In this document: positions 1 to 5,490 of the stretch, in pieces | Layout: the number at the start of each line of letters is the position of its first letter | How positions within the stretch are numbered: the first letter of the stretch is position 1 | Source: Bifidobacterium breve | Lineage (GTDB): Bacteria > Actinomycetota > Thermoleophilia > Miltoncostaeales > Miltoncostaeaceae | Length of the DNA: 8,390 bases | Assembly (NCBI GenBank): GCA_945876305.1 | Contig: CAMCOB010000053.1 | Span: forward strand, 1 to 8,390 | Direction: 5' to 3' | Notes under the pieces: model-generated | What the model saw: the letters and a program-made list of their open reading frames with translations, nothing else | Database searches by the model: none | What the model was told of the DNA's origin: nothing | Translations under genes and position numbers: made by a program

Positions 1-3
1 TGA

Positions 4-20
4 GCGCACACCACGTGCGC
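4..20. repeat. Short inverted repeat at left edge
   Basis: GCGCAC (4-9) and GTGCGC (15-20) are perfect 6-base inverted arms around a 5-base spacer, upstream of the DUF305 gene. It could be the tail of a terminator for a gene outside the window (a TGA lies at 1-3) or an operator. It is short and GC-rich, so chance is a real possibility. No clear -10/-35 pair is visible between it and the DUF305 start. Confidence 0.25.
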
Positions 21-61
21 GTTCGACCACTCATGCAACGGATGAACAGGAGATGCGAGAC

Positions 62-709
62 GTGAAGACCAATCGAGCATGGAAGATCGCCACCGGCGTG
101 ACGGGCCTGATTGCGATCGCTGCAATCGTCTGGGCCATCATGGCGATGACCAGCAGCCAGCATGGCAGCGGCATGATGTCCGGCAGCACCACGAGCGAGT
201 CGCACATGGGCGACATGCCGGGTCACTCCATGCAGAGCGACGGCACCATTGCCATGGACGATCAGGCGTTCATCACCATGATGGTGCCGCACCACCAGAT
301 GGCGGTTGATATGGCCAAGGTGGAACTGGCTCGCGGCAAGGACCCTCAGACCAAGGCTCTGGCGCGCAGGGTGATCGCAGAGCAGTCGAAGGAGATCGCC
401 CAGATGAAGGCCTGGTACCGGGAGTGGTTTGGCACGGATGTGCCGGACATGCCCATGTCGGAGGACATGGCGATGATGGGAATGGATATGGACATGGACG
501 CGCTGCAATCGACGAGCCAGCCCGACCGCATGTTCCTGACCATGATGCTGCCGCATCACGCTGGGGCAGTCACCATGGCAAGCACCGCCATGACCACCTC
601 ACAGCGTGCGGAACTCGCCGACCTCGCCAAGAAGATCGTGGCGGAGCAGAGTGTGGAGATAGGCCAGATTCAGGAGATGCGCCAGCGCATCGCACCTCCT
701 CTGGGTTAG
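62..709 (+). CDS. Membrane-anchored Met-rich DUF305 protein (two HH-motif repeats)
   Basis: This is a DUF305-family protein of about 215 residues. An N-terminal membrane helix (about residues 7-30) acts as a signal anchor and puts the rest outside the membrane. A Met/His-rich linker follows, then two similar helical units. The first has MMVPHH and later AEQSKEIAQMK; the second has MMLPHH and AEQSVEIGQIQ. The twin HxxxM-like helices are the DUF305 hallmark, from the ferritin-like four-helix group. The link between units is very Met-rich (PDMPMSEDMAMMGMDMDMD), which suggests soft-metal binding, most plausibly Cu(I). DUF305 genes often occur with copper resistance genes, but none is visible here. 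Start: AGGAG at 48-52 directly abuts an in-frame ATG at 53, too close to use, whereas it sits 9 bases before the in-frame GTG at 62, so GTG 62 is preferred. The family call is firm; the copper role is inference. Confidence 0.9.
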   Translation: MKTNRAWKIATGVTGLIAIAAIVWAIMAMTSSQHGSGMMSGSTTSESHMGDMPGHSMQSDGTIAMDDQAFITMMVPHHQMAVDMAKVELARGKDPQTKALARRVIAEQSKEIAQMKAWYREWFGTDVPDMPMSEDMAMMGMDMDMDALQSTSQPDRMFLTMMLPHHAGAVTMASTAMTTSQRAELADLAKKIVAEQSVEIGQIQEMRQRIAPPLG

Positions 710-722
710 ATCAACCCGTGTT

Positions 723-756
723 GTCTCTCCCCGTCGGTCACCCGGCGGGGAGAGAC
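723..756. terminator. Convergent hairpin, likely bidirectional terminator
   Basis: GTCTCTCCCCG (723-733) pairs perfectly with CGGGGAGAGAC (746-756). The stem extends through a T-G wobble (734/745) and three more pairs (735-737 with 742-744), giving a 15-bp stem with the tetraloop TCAC. It lies between the stop of the DUF305 gene (709) and the stop of the permease gene (762), so it can serve both transcripts. Neither side has a clear T-tract, as is common in high-GC bacteria. A smaller hairpin, AGCCGG/CCGGCT (764-778), follows inside the end of the permease gene. Confidence 0.75.
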
Positions 757-761
757 ACCGG

Positions 762-2375
762 TCAGCCGGCCACCGGCTCGGCGGGCACCGGCACCGGTTC
801 GACCGGGGGGTCGGGGCCCACGGCCGGCCGGTCCCACGACCTGAGTGCCGGGCGCACCACCAGAAACCATGTGAGGAGCGCGGACAGCGCCACGAGCACC
901 AGCGCGTAAATGGCCGCGTCCTCATAAAGGGCCACCTCGGCGGCGCTCCACACGCGGGTGGCCAGCGTGGTGAACCCCGGCGGGGCCAGCAGCAGGGTGG
1001 CTGGCAGTTCCTTCATGGTGGAGAGCAGCACCAGGCCCGCGCCCGCAGCGATCCCCGGCCACATCAGGGGCAGCTCAATCGTGAACAGGCGTCGCACACG
1101 CCTGCTCCCCAGGCTTTGGGCAGCATCCTCCAGCCGCGGTGGGATACCCGCAACGGCGGTCTGCTGCGCGCCAAGGGCCAGCGCGCCGTGGTGCACCAGA
1201 TAGGCAAGGATGAGCAGGGGGAGGGTCTGGTACAGCGCGCCGATTGGGCCGGGCGACGACAGGGTCCAGAACACAAAGGCCAGCGCGGTCACCAGCCCCG
1301 GCAGCGCAAATCCGCCGATCACCGTTCCGGCAATGGCCTCGCCAAGGCGCCCGGGTCGTCGCACCGTGCGGTACGCGATGGGCAGTACCACGAGCGTGGC
1401 CACCAGCGCGGTGGCAAGACTCACGCCTGCGGTATTGCCCAGCGGCCCCAGCAGCATTCCCGGGTCGTTGATGACCGAGTTCGACCGCTGGTTGCCCTGC
1501 ACGATTCCCCGGATGGCCCAGAACACCAGGACCCCAATGGGGATGATCAGCGAGAGGGCCACGAGCGCTCCCAGCAGCGACAGGGCCATGCCCTTCAGGC
1601 GTCCGAGGGGAACCGTGAGTGGGGTACGCAGTCGGGCGAACTCACGAAGGCCTACGCGCGATGCCCGGCGCTCGAGCGCCACGATCACTACGGCCATCAC
1701 GCCAAGCACCAGGCTGAGTGCCACCGACACCGACGGGTCGAGCAGGCGATTCGAATAGATCATGCGGGTGAGGGTGTCGTAGCGCAGCAACTGCACGGCA
1801 CCGAAATCGCTGATCACATAGAGAAACACGAGCAGCGCACCAGCGGCGATTGCCGCGCGCGCCTGGGGCACCACCACGGTGAGGAACACTGCGAACGGAC
1901 GCCGTCCCAGAAGGCGTGCCGACTCCTCAGCCGCCGGGGGCATGGTGCGAAGGCGTGCCACGACGGGCAGAAACACATAGGGGTACGTGAGCAGCGTGAG
2001 CACGCCGAACGCACCCCAGAATCCGCTCACCTCGGGCAAGGGGATCGAATCACCCAGCATCTTCGACAGCAGACCGCCGGGAGAGAACGCGGCGATGAGC
2101 GCCACCGCACCGACAAACGATGGGATTACCAGCGGGAGGCACAGCATGAGTGCCCACGTGCGACGCCCGGCGAGGTCGGTACGGGCCACCATCCAGGCGG
2201 CCCCAGTCCCGATCGCGCCGGCAGCGATGGCCACCGAGGTTCCGAGCAGCAGGCTGCGAAATGCCGGGGCAATGGTGTCGGCGTCGGTAATGGCGGCCCA
2301 GAGGCCGCTGAGATCACCCGCATTGCGGACGATCAGGTAGGCGAACGACAGCGCAAAGGGCACGGCGAGCAGCAC
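762..2375 (-). CDS. fbpB: Ferric-iron-type ABC transporter permease (two fused permease domains)
   Basis: This 537-residue integral membrane protein has about 12 hydrophobic helices in two homologous halves. Each half carries the cytoplasmic EAA loop that docks on the ATPase: EESARLLGRRPF...VVVPQARAAI (about 148-175) and EDAAQSLGSRRV...IELPLMWPGI (about 413-440). Fusion of two BPD_transp_1 domains in one chain is typical of FbpB/AfuB/FutB Fe(III) permeases; ThiP-type thiamine permeases look alike, but the neighbouring binding protein favours iron. A Pro/Val/Glu-rich tail (PPVEPVPVPAEPVAG) closes the protein. Start: the GTG at 2375 is the only canonical start in frame after the preceding gene, but it has no visible Shine-Dalgarno. 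The frame stays open upstream to about 2483 and would encode a basic stretch (RARKRPRG) that looks like a normal membrane-protein N-terminus. The first residues are therefore uncertain. Confidence 0.9.
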   Translation of the reverse strand: MLLAVPFALSFAYLIVRNAGDLSGLWAAITDADTIAPAFRSLLLGTSVAIAAGAIGTGAAWMVARTDLAGRRTWALMLCLPLVIPSFVGAVALIAAFSPGGLLSKMLGDSIPLPEVSGFWGAFGVLTLLTYPYVFLPVVARLRTMPPAAEESARLLGRRPFAVFLTVVVPQARAAIAAGALLVFLYVISDFGAVQLLRYDTLTRMIYSNRLLDPSVSVALSLVLGVMAVVIVALERRASRVGLREFARLRTPLTVPLGRLKGMALSLLGALVALSLIIPIGVLVFWAIRGIVQGNQRSNSVINDPGMLLGPLGNTAGVSLATALVATLVVLPIAYRTVRRPGRLGEAIAGTVIGGFALPGLVTALAFVFWTLSSPGPIGALYQTLPLLILAYLVHHGALALGAQQTAVAGIPPRLEDAAQSLGSRRVRRLFTIELPLMWPGIAAGAGLVLLSTMKELPATLLLAPPGFTTLATRVWSAAEVALYEDAAIYALVLVALSALLTWFLVVRPALRSWDRPAVGPDPPVEPVPVPAEPVAG

Positions 2376-2395
2376 GGCGATGGCCGTACTGCCGA

Positions 2396-2427
2396 GCCCC
2401 CGCGGGCGCTTCCGAGCCCGCGGGGGC
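2396..2427 (-). promoter_or_regulatory. Intercistronic GC hairpin between binding protein and permease
   Basis: GCCCCCGCGGGC (2396-2407) and GCCCGCGGGGGC (2416-2427) form a perfect 12-bp, all-GC stem with an 8-base loop. In the direction of transcription it begins 12 bases after the TAA of the binding-protein gene and ends 20 bases before the permease GTG. No T-run follows, so full termination is unlikely. Such hairpins in transporter operons can protect the upstream message from 3' decay or cause partial termination, keeping the binding protein more abundant than the permease. That role is inferred from position and structure. Confidence 0.65.
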
Positions 2428-2439
2428 GCCGTGCCCGTG

Positions 2440-3477
2440 TTATCCGCCGATGCCGCTCCCCTGAATGAGCTTGGCGGTGGTCTTCAGTTCCGTTAGCTGC
2501 GAGAGGTCGTAGATGGGGTACTTCAATTCAGCCAGCGACAGCTGACCCGACTTCTGCTTGACGCCGGAGACAACTGGGTATTCGCCCTCTTCGGCCACAA
2601 ACACCGCCTGGCCCTCGGGCGACAGCATGAAGTTGATCAACGCCAGCGCATCAGCGTTGCTCACGGCGGGAGACGGGATGGCCGCGGTTGACACCAGAAA
2701 GAGCGAGCCGGGGTCACTGCCGGGGAACCGGTAAATGCCCACCGGCGCATTTGGGTCCTTCTTCTTGATCTCATTGAAGTAGTAGTGGTTGACAAGGCCG
2801 AAGGGGATCTCGCCACGGGCCACTGCATCGGCGATCGCACCGTTCTTGGCGTATGCCTTGGCGCCATTGGCCGCCATGCCGTCGAGCCAGGCCTTCGTCT
2901 TCTGCTCGCCCGAAATCTGGGTCATGGCCGCGACAAAGTCCTGGAACGAGGAATTGCTGGGAGCCACTCCCACCATGTCCTGATACTCGGGCTTGGTGAG
3001 GTCGAACACCGATGCAGGCAACTGCGACGGTGTGACCAGATCGGTGTTGTAGATCAGCACGCGTTGGCGACCCGTCACGCCCACCCAGCGGCCATCGTCT
3101 GCGCGGAACTTGGCGGGCACCTTGGCGAGCGTGGCCGCGGGCAGCCTCGACAGGAGGTTCTTCTGGGCCACGAACACCATCGGCCCGGGGGTCTGGGCCA
3201 GAAAGACCTGCGCGGGGGTTCTGTCGCCCTCCTCGCCCAGCAGCAGCGCAAGGTCAACCGAGTCGCCGTACCGCACCTGCACAGGGATGCCTGTCTTCTT
3301 GGTAAAGGTATCGATGGCCGGCCCCACGTATTCCTCGCTGCGTCCCGAATACACGGTCAGGGTGTCACCACCTGATGTGGACGACCCGCTGCTGCCAGAC
3401 CCACAGGCAGAGAGGCCGACGACGGCGACGAGAGAAACAATGAGGGCGCCGATGGCGGCGCGCATTCGAGCGGGCAC
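2440..3477 (-). CDS. fbpA: Fe(III)-type ABC substrate-binding lipoprotein
   Basis: An extracytoplasmic binding protein of about 345 residues for the adjacent importer. A lipoprotein signal peptide (RMRAAIGALIVSLVAVVG) ends in the lipobox LSAC, with Cys at about residue 25, followed by a Gly/Ser linker. The mature part opens with LTVYSGRSEEYVGP and continues with RYGDSVDLALLLGEEGDRTPAQVF, characteristic of Fe(III)-binding proteins. The adjacent Tyr pair in VNHYYFNEIKK (about residues 232-233) matches the iron-coordinating tyrosines of FbpA/FutA. The His ligand near the N-terminus of Haemophilus FbpA is not seen; Ser-Gly-Arg-Ser stands there. Start: a GTG at 3501 gives a longer frame but has no ribosome-binding site and leaves almost no leader after the putative -10. 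The GTG at 3477 has GGAG 5 bases upstream and gives a normal signal peptide, so it is chosen. Another option is ATG 3465. Iron is the best substrate call; a related metal is possible. Confidence 0.92.
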   Translation of the reverse strand: MPARMRAAIGALIVSLVAVVGLSACGSGSSGSSTSGGDTLTVYSGRSEEYVGPAIDTFTKKTGIPVQVRYGDSVDLALLLGEEGDRTPAQVFLAQTPGPMVFVAQKNLLSRLPAATLAKVPAKFRADDGRWVGVTGRQRVLIYNTDLVTPSQLPASVFDLTKPEYQDMVGVAPSNSSFQDFVAAMTQISGEQKTKAWLDGMAANGAKAYAKNGAIADAVARGEIPFGLVNHYYFNEIKKKDPNAPVGIYRFPGSDPGSLFLVSTAAIPSPAVSNADALALINFMLSPEGQAVFVAEEGEYPVVSGVKQKSGQLSLAELKYPIYDLSQLTELKTTAKLIQGSGIGG

Positions 3478-3514
3478 AAAAACTCCGATGGTATTGATCA
3501 CAAGACGGGGTGCA

Positions 3515-3528
3515 CTCTATAGGTAACG
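3515..3528 (-). promoter_or_regulatory. fbpA: Putative promoter/operator motif upstream of binding-protein gene
   Basis: On the minus strand this reads CGTTACCTATAGAG, inside an AT-richer 58-base gap after the ATPase gene. TATAGA (3521-3516) is a plausible -10 box and would give a leader of about 30 bases to the GTG at 3477. The best upstream hexamer is TTGGTT (3546-3541), but the 19-base spacing is long. The same motif, 11 of 14 bases identical, recurs before the ATPase gene (4683-4696). It suggests the binding-protein gene has its own promoter in addition to read-through. Confidence 0.4.
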
Positions 3529-3559
3529 ACCATTAGATAAAACCAACGGAGAATGCCGA

Positions 3560-4654
3560 TCAGGCCGTGGTCAGCCGCTCCGTCGCGGCGAACGCGATGC
3601 TGGGCTCACCCACGTACTCGAGCCCCACGCGGTCTCCGGCGACCCACGGCGGATGCCCCATCACACGGCATCGCACGGGGCAGCCCCGGCTGCTCATCAC
3701 CATCACGGCATCGTGGCCGTAGTACTCAATGCGCTCCACGATGGCGTCATCTCCCTGGCAGGCCGCGATGCACTCAGGTCGTATGAGCACCTCCACGGCA
3801 CCGTGTGCCTCGCGGGCCAGCGGCACGCGACCAACCGGCGTATCGGCCATTCCGCCAGAGGCGTGGGCCGGGAGGATATTGGCGTCTCCCACGAAGCGCG
3901 CCACGTCACAGGAGGCCGGACGCTCGTACAGATCGGCTGGGGTGCCCAACTGGGCGATGCGACCATCCAACATGAGTGCCACCTGATCGCCGATGAGGAA
4001 TGCCTCCTCCTGATCGTGCGTCACGAACACCGCTGTGGCCCCGGCTGCGGCCAGAAGCCTGCGTACCTCGCCACGCAGTTCAGCGCGAAGAGGGGCATCG
4101 AGCGCCGAGAAGGGCTCGTCCAGCAGCATGAGCGATGGCTCCACCGCCAGGGCGCGGGCAAGGGCCACGCGCTGCTGCTGGCCACCGGAGAGCGTGGCGG
4201 GCATGCGATCGGTGGTTCCCGTGAGGCCCACCAGGGCAAGCGCCCGATCCACGCGCGCGCCCTTGCGTTCGCCGCGCGGCAAGCCGTAGCCCACGTTGCC
4301 GCCCACGCTGCGGTTGGGGAAGAGCGCCGGCTCCTGAAACACCATCCCGATGCGCCGTCGCTCGGGGGGCATAAATCCATCGGAGTTCGAGAGGGTCACA
4401 TCATCGACCCGGATCTCACCTGCGTCGGGGCGGTCAAGGCCCGCGATGCATCGCAGAAGCGTCGTCTTGCCGCAGCCGGACGGGCCGAGCAACGCGAGCA
4501 CCGTGCCAGCTGGTACGTCAAGGTCGATGCCCCGCAGCACCGGACGACCGCCCAGCACCCGCTCCACACCGCGCACAGACAGTGCCGACCCGCGAGGGGC
4601 GCTGCGCGTGGGCACGGCCGGGCACATCTCTGAGTGGGGAGGAAAGGTCTCCAT
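3560..4654 (-). CDS. fbpC: Fe(III)-type ABC transporter ATP-binding protein with TOBE-like region
   Basis: A cytoplasmic ATPase of about 364 residues that powers the importer. Residues from the ATG at 4654: Walker A GPSGCGKTT at about 57-65, Q-loop FQEP near 107, signature LSGGQQQR at about 155-162, Walker B LMLLDEP at about 175-181, and the switch His in FVTHD near 213. The pattern ERRRIGMVFQEPALFPNRSVGGNV is typical of the FbpC/FutC and PotA/MalK branch. The last 110 residues or so (from RFVGDANILPA, with EVLIRPE and VERIEYYGHDAVM) look like a TOBE-type regulatory domain. Start: a TTG at 4708 gives a longer frame, but it would lie upstream of the putative -10. The ATG at 4654 has AGGTG 5 bases upstream and is preferred; another ATG lies at 4627. 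It is first in the cluster, followed by the binding protein and the permease. Confidence 0.92.
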   Translation of the reverse strand: METFPPHSEMCPAVPTRSAPRGSALSVRGVERVLGGRPVLRGIDLDVPAGTVLALLGPSGCGKTTLLRCIAGLDRPDAGEIRVDDVTLSNSDGFMPPERRRIGMVFQEPALFPNRSVGGNVGYGLPRGERKGARVDRALALVGLTGTTDRMPATLSGGQQQRVALARALAVEPSLMLLDEPFSALDAPLRAELRGEVRRLLAAAGATAVFVTHDQEEAFLIGDQVALMLDGRIAQLGTPADLYERPASCDVARFVGDANILPAHASGGMADTPVGRVPLAREAHGAVEVLIRPECIAACQGDDAIVERIEYYGHDAVMVMSSRGCPVRCRVMGHPPWVAGDRVGLEYVGEPSIAFAATERLTTA

Positions 4655-4749
4655 ATCCACACCTGACGGTAGCGCCCCTCCGCTGTATAGGCAATGTGTA
4701 TGGCCCAAAGAGGACGGCTATCCTTCTGCCTCAGAAAAGGGGAGCGTAG
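4655..4749. promoter_or_regulatory. Divergent intergenic control region
   Basis: These 95 bases separate the minus-strand iron importer from the plus-strand MacB-like operon and must hold the promoters of both, unless they lie inside the genes. The region is more AT-rich than its surroundings. Minus strand: TATACA (4689-4684) is a candidate -10, within the motif shared with the binding-protein leader, and AGGTG is the ribosome-binding site. Plus strand: TATCCT (4719-4724) is a weak -10 candidate without a convincing -35, and AGGGGAG (4738-4744) is a strong ribosome-binding site 5 bases before the ATG at 4750. TGTAT occurs twice, 13 bases apart (4684 and 4697). Confidence 0.5.
4683..4696 (-). 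promoter_or_regulatory. fbpC: Putative promoter/operator motif upstream of ATPase gene
   Basis: On the minus strand this reads CATTGCCTATACAG, matching CGTTACCTATAGAG before the binding-protein gene at 11 of 14 positions. TATACA would serve as the -10 box, giving a leader of about 20-25 bases to the ATG at 4654. No good -35 is visible at the expected distance, so this may be an activator-dependent promoter or an operator overlapping the -10. Confidence 0.4.
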
Positions 4750-5490
4750 ATGTCCACGAATGGTGACGGGATCGCGGTGCACGCCGAAGGGCTGGGGCGC
4801 CGGTATGGGGAGGGCGAGGCGGCCATCGACGCCCTCGCCGACGTCACCGTGTCGTTTCCCAAGGGTCAATTCGCCGCCGTGATGGGTCCGTCGGGCTCGG
4901 GCAAGTCCACGCTGCTGCACTGCCTGGCTGGCCTCGACCGCCCCACCTCGGGTGAGGTAACCATCGACGGCACCGCACTCAGCGGGCTGTCGGACCGCGA
5001 TCTCACCGTGCTCCGGCGCACGGCCATCGGGTTCATCTTCCAGTCGTTCAACCTGCTGCCCATGCTCACCGCGCGCGAGAACGTTGAACTACCGCTTCGC
5101 ATTGCTGGCCGCCTGGATTCGGCGCGGGTTGACGCCACGCTTGCCGACGTGGCGCTTGGCGACCGCGCCACACACCGCCCCGCCGAGCTCTCGGGCGGTC
5201 AGCAGCAGCGCGTGGCCATCGCCCGGGCACTGGTATCGCACCCCACTGTCATCTTTGCCGACGAACCAACCGGCAACCTCGACTCCACAAGCGGGCACGA
5301 GATCCTCCACCTGCTGCGCCGTGCGGTGGATGAGGGCGGCCGTACCGTGGTGATGGTGACGCACGATCCGCGCGCGGCGGTCGTCGCCGACCGGGTGCTC
5401 ATGCTCTCCGATGGCCGTGTGGTCATGGATCGTCCCGGTATGACCGCTGATGAGATCTACGACGCCGTGCGCACGCTCGACTCCCCGTGA
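4750..5490 (+). CDS. MacB/LolD-type ABC transporter ATP-binding protein
   Basis: A 246-residue cytoplasmic ATPase of the MacB/LolD/FtsE branch. Walker A GPSGSGKST at 46-54, Q-loop FQSFNLLP near 98, signature LSGGQQQR at 147-154, Walker B VIFADEPTGNLD at 167-178, and the switch His in MVTHD at 205. The FQSFNLLPMLTARENVELPL and ADEPTGNLDS strings separate this branch from importer ATPases. Length is normal and there is no TOBE domain. AGGGGAG sits 5 bases before the ATG. The stop overlaps the next start as GTGA, so the permease is translationally coupled and is certainly its partner. Systems of this branch couple ATP hydrolysis to movements of extracytoplasmic domains (lipoprotein release, efflux, peptide resistance, cell-wall hydrolase control); the substrate cannot be read from this protein. 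Confidence 0.95.
   Translation: MSTNGDGIAVHAEGLGRRYGEGEAAIDALADVTVSFPKGQFAAVMGPSGSGKSTLLHCLAGLDRPTSGEVTIDGTALSGLSDRDLTVLRRTAIGFIFQSFNLLPMLTARENVELPLRIAGRLDSARVDATLADVALGDRATHRPAELSGGQQQRVAIARALVSHPTVIFADEPTGNLDSTSGHEILHLLRRAVDEGGRTVVMVTHDPRAAVVADRVLMLSDGRVVMDRPGMTADEIYDAVRTLDSP

Noticed and set aside
773..815. Repetitive CACCGG/ACCGG units
   Set aside because: They are explained by codons of the Pro/Val/Glu-rich tail of the permease; the units are irregular and not a separate repeat element.
424..909. Plus-strand frame running through the DUF305 gene and the terminator into the permease tail
   Set aside because: It is a +1 shadow of the DUF305 gene, crosses the convergent hairpin and has low-complexity composition.
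1116..2468. Long plus-strand open frame (450 codons) opposite the permease gene
   Set aside because: Composition is Arg/Gln/His/Gly-rich with no hydrophobic core or known motif, as expected of the antisense of a GC-rich membrane-protein gene. The minus-strand frame has clear paired EAA motifs.
3519..3537. Possible DtxR/IdeR iron box upstream of the binding-protein gene
   Set aside because: Only the left arm (TAGGTAA) resembles the consensus; about half of the 19 positions match and there is no dyad symmetry. Mentioned only as a weak hint.
3502..3559. Possible small gene between the ATPase and binding-protein genes
   Set aside because: Only 58 bases, AT-richer than its surroundings, with no start plus ribosome-binding site; better explained as a promoter region.
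3653..4633. Plus-strand open frame (326 codons) opposite the iron-transport ATPase
   Set aside because: Low-complexity His/Arg/Ala-rich translation with no domain; the opposite strand encodes all ABC ATPase motifs in order.
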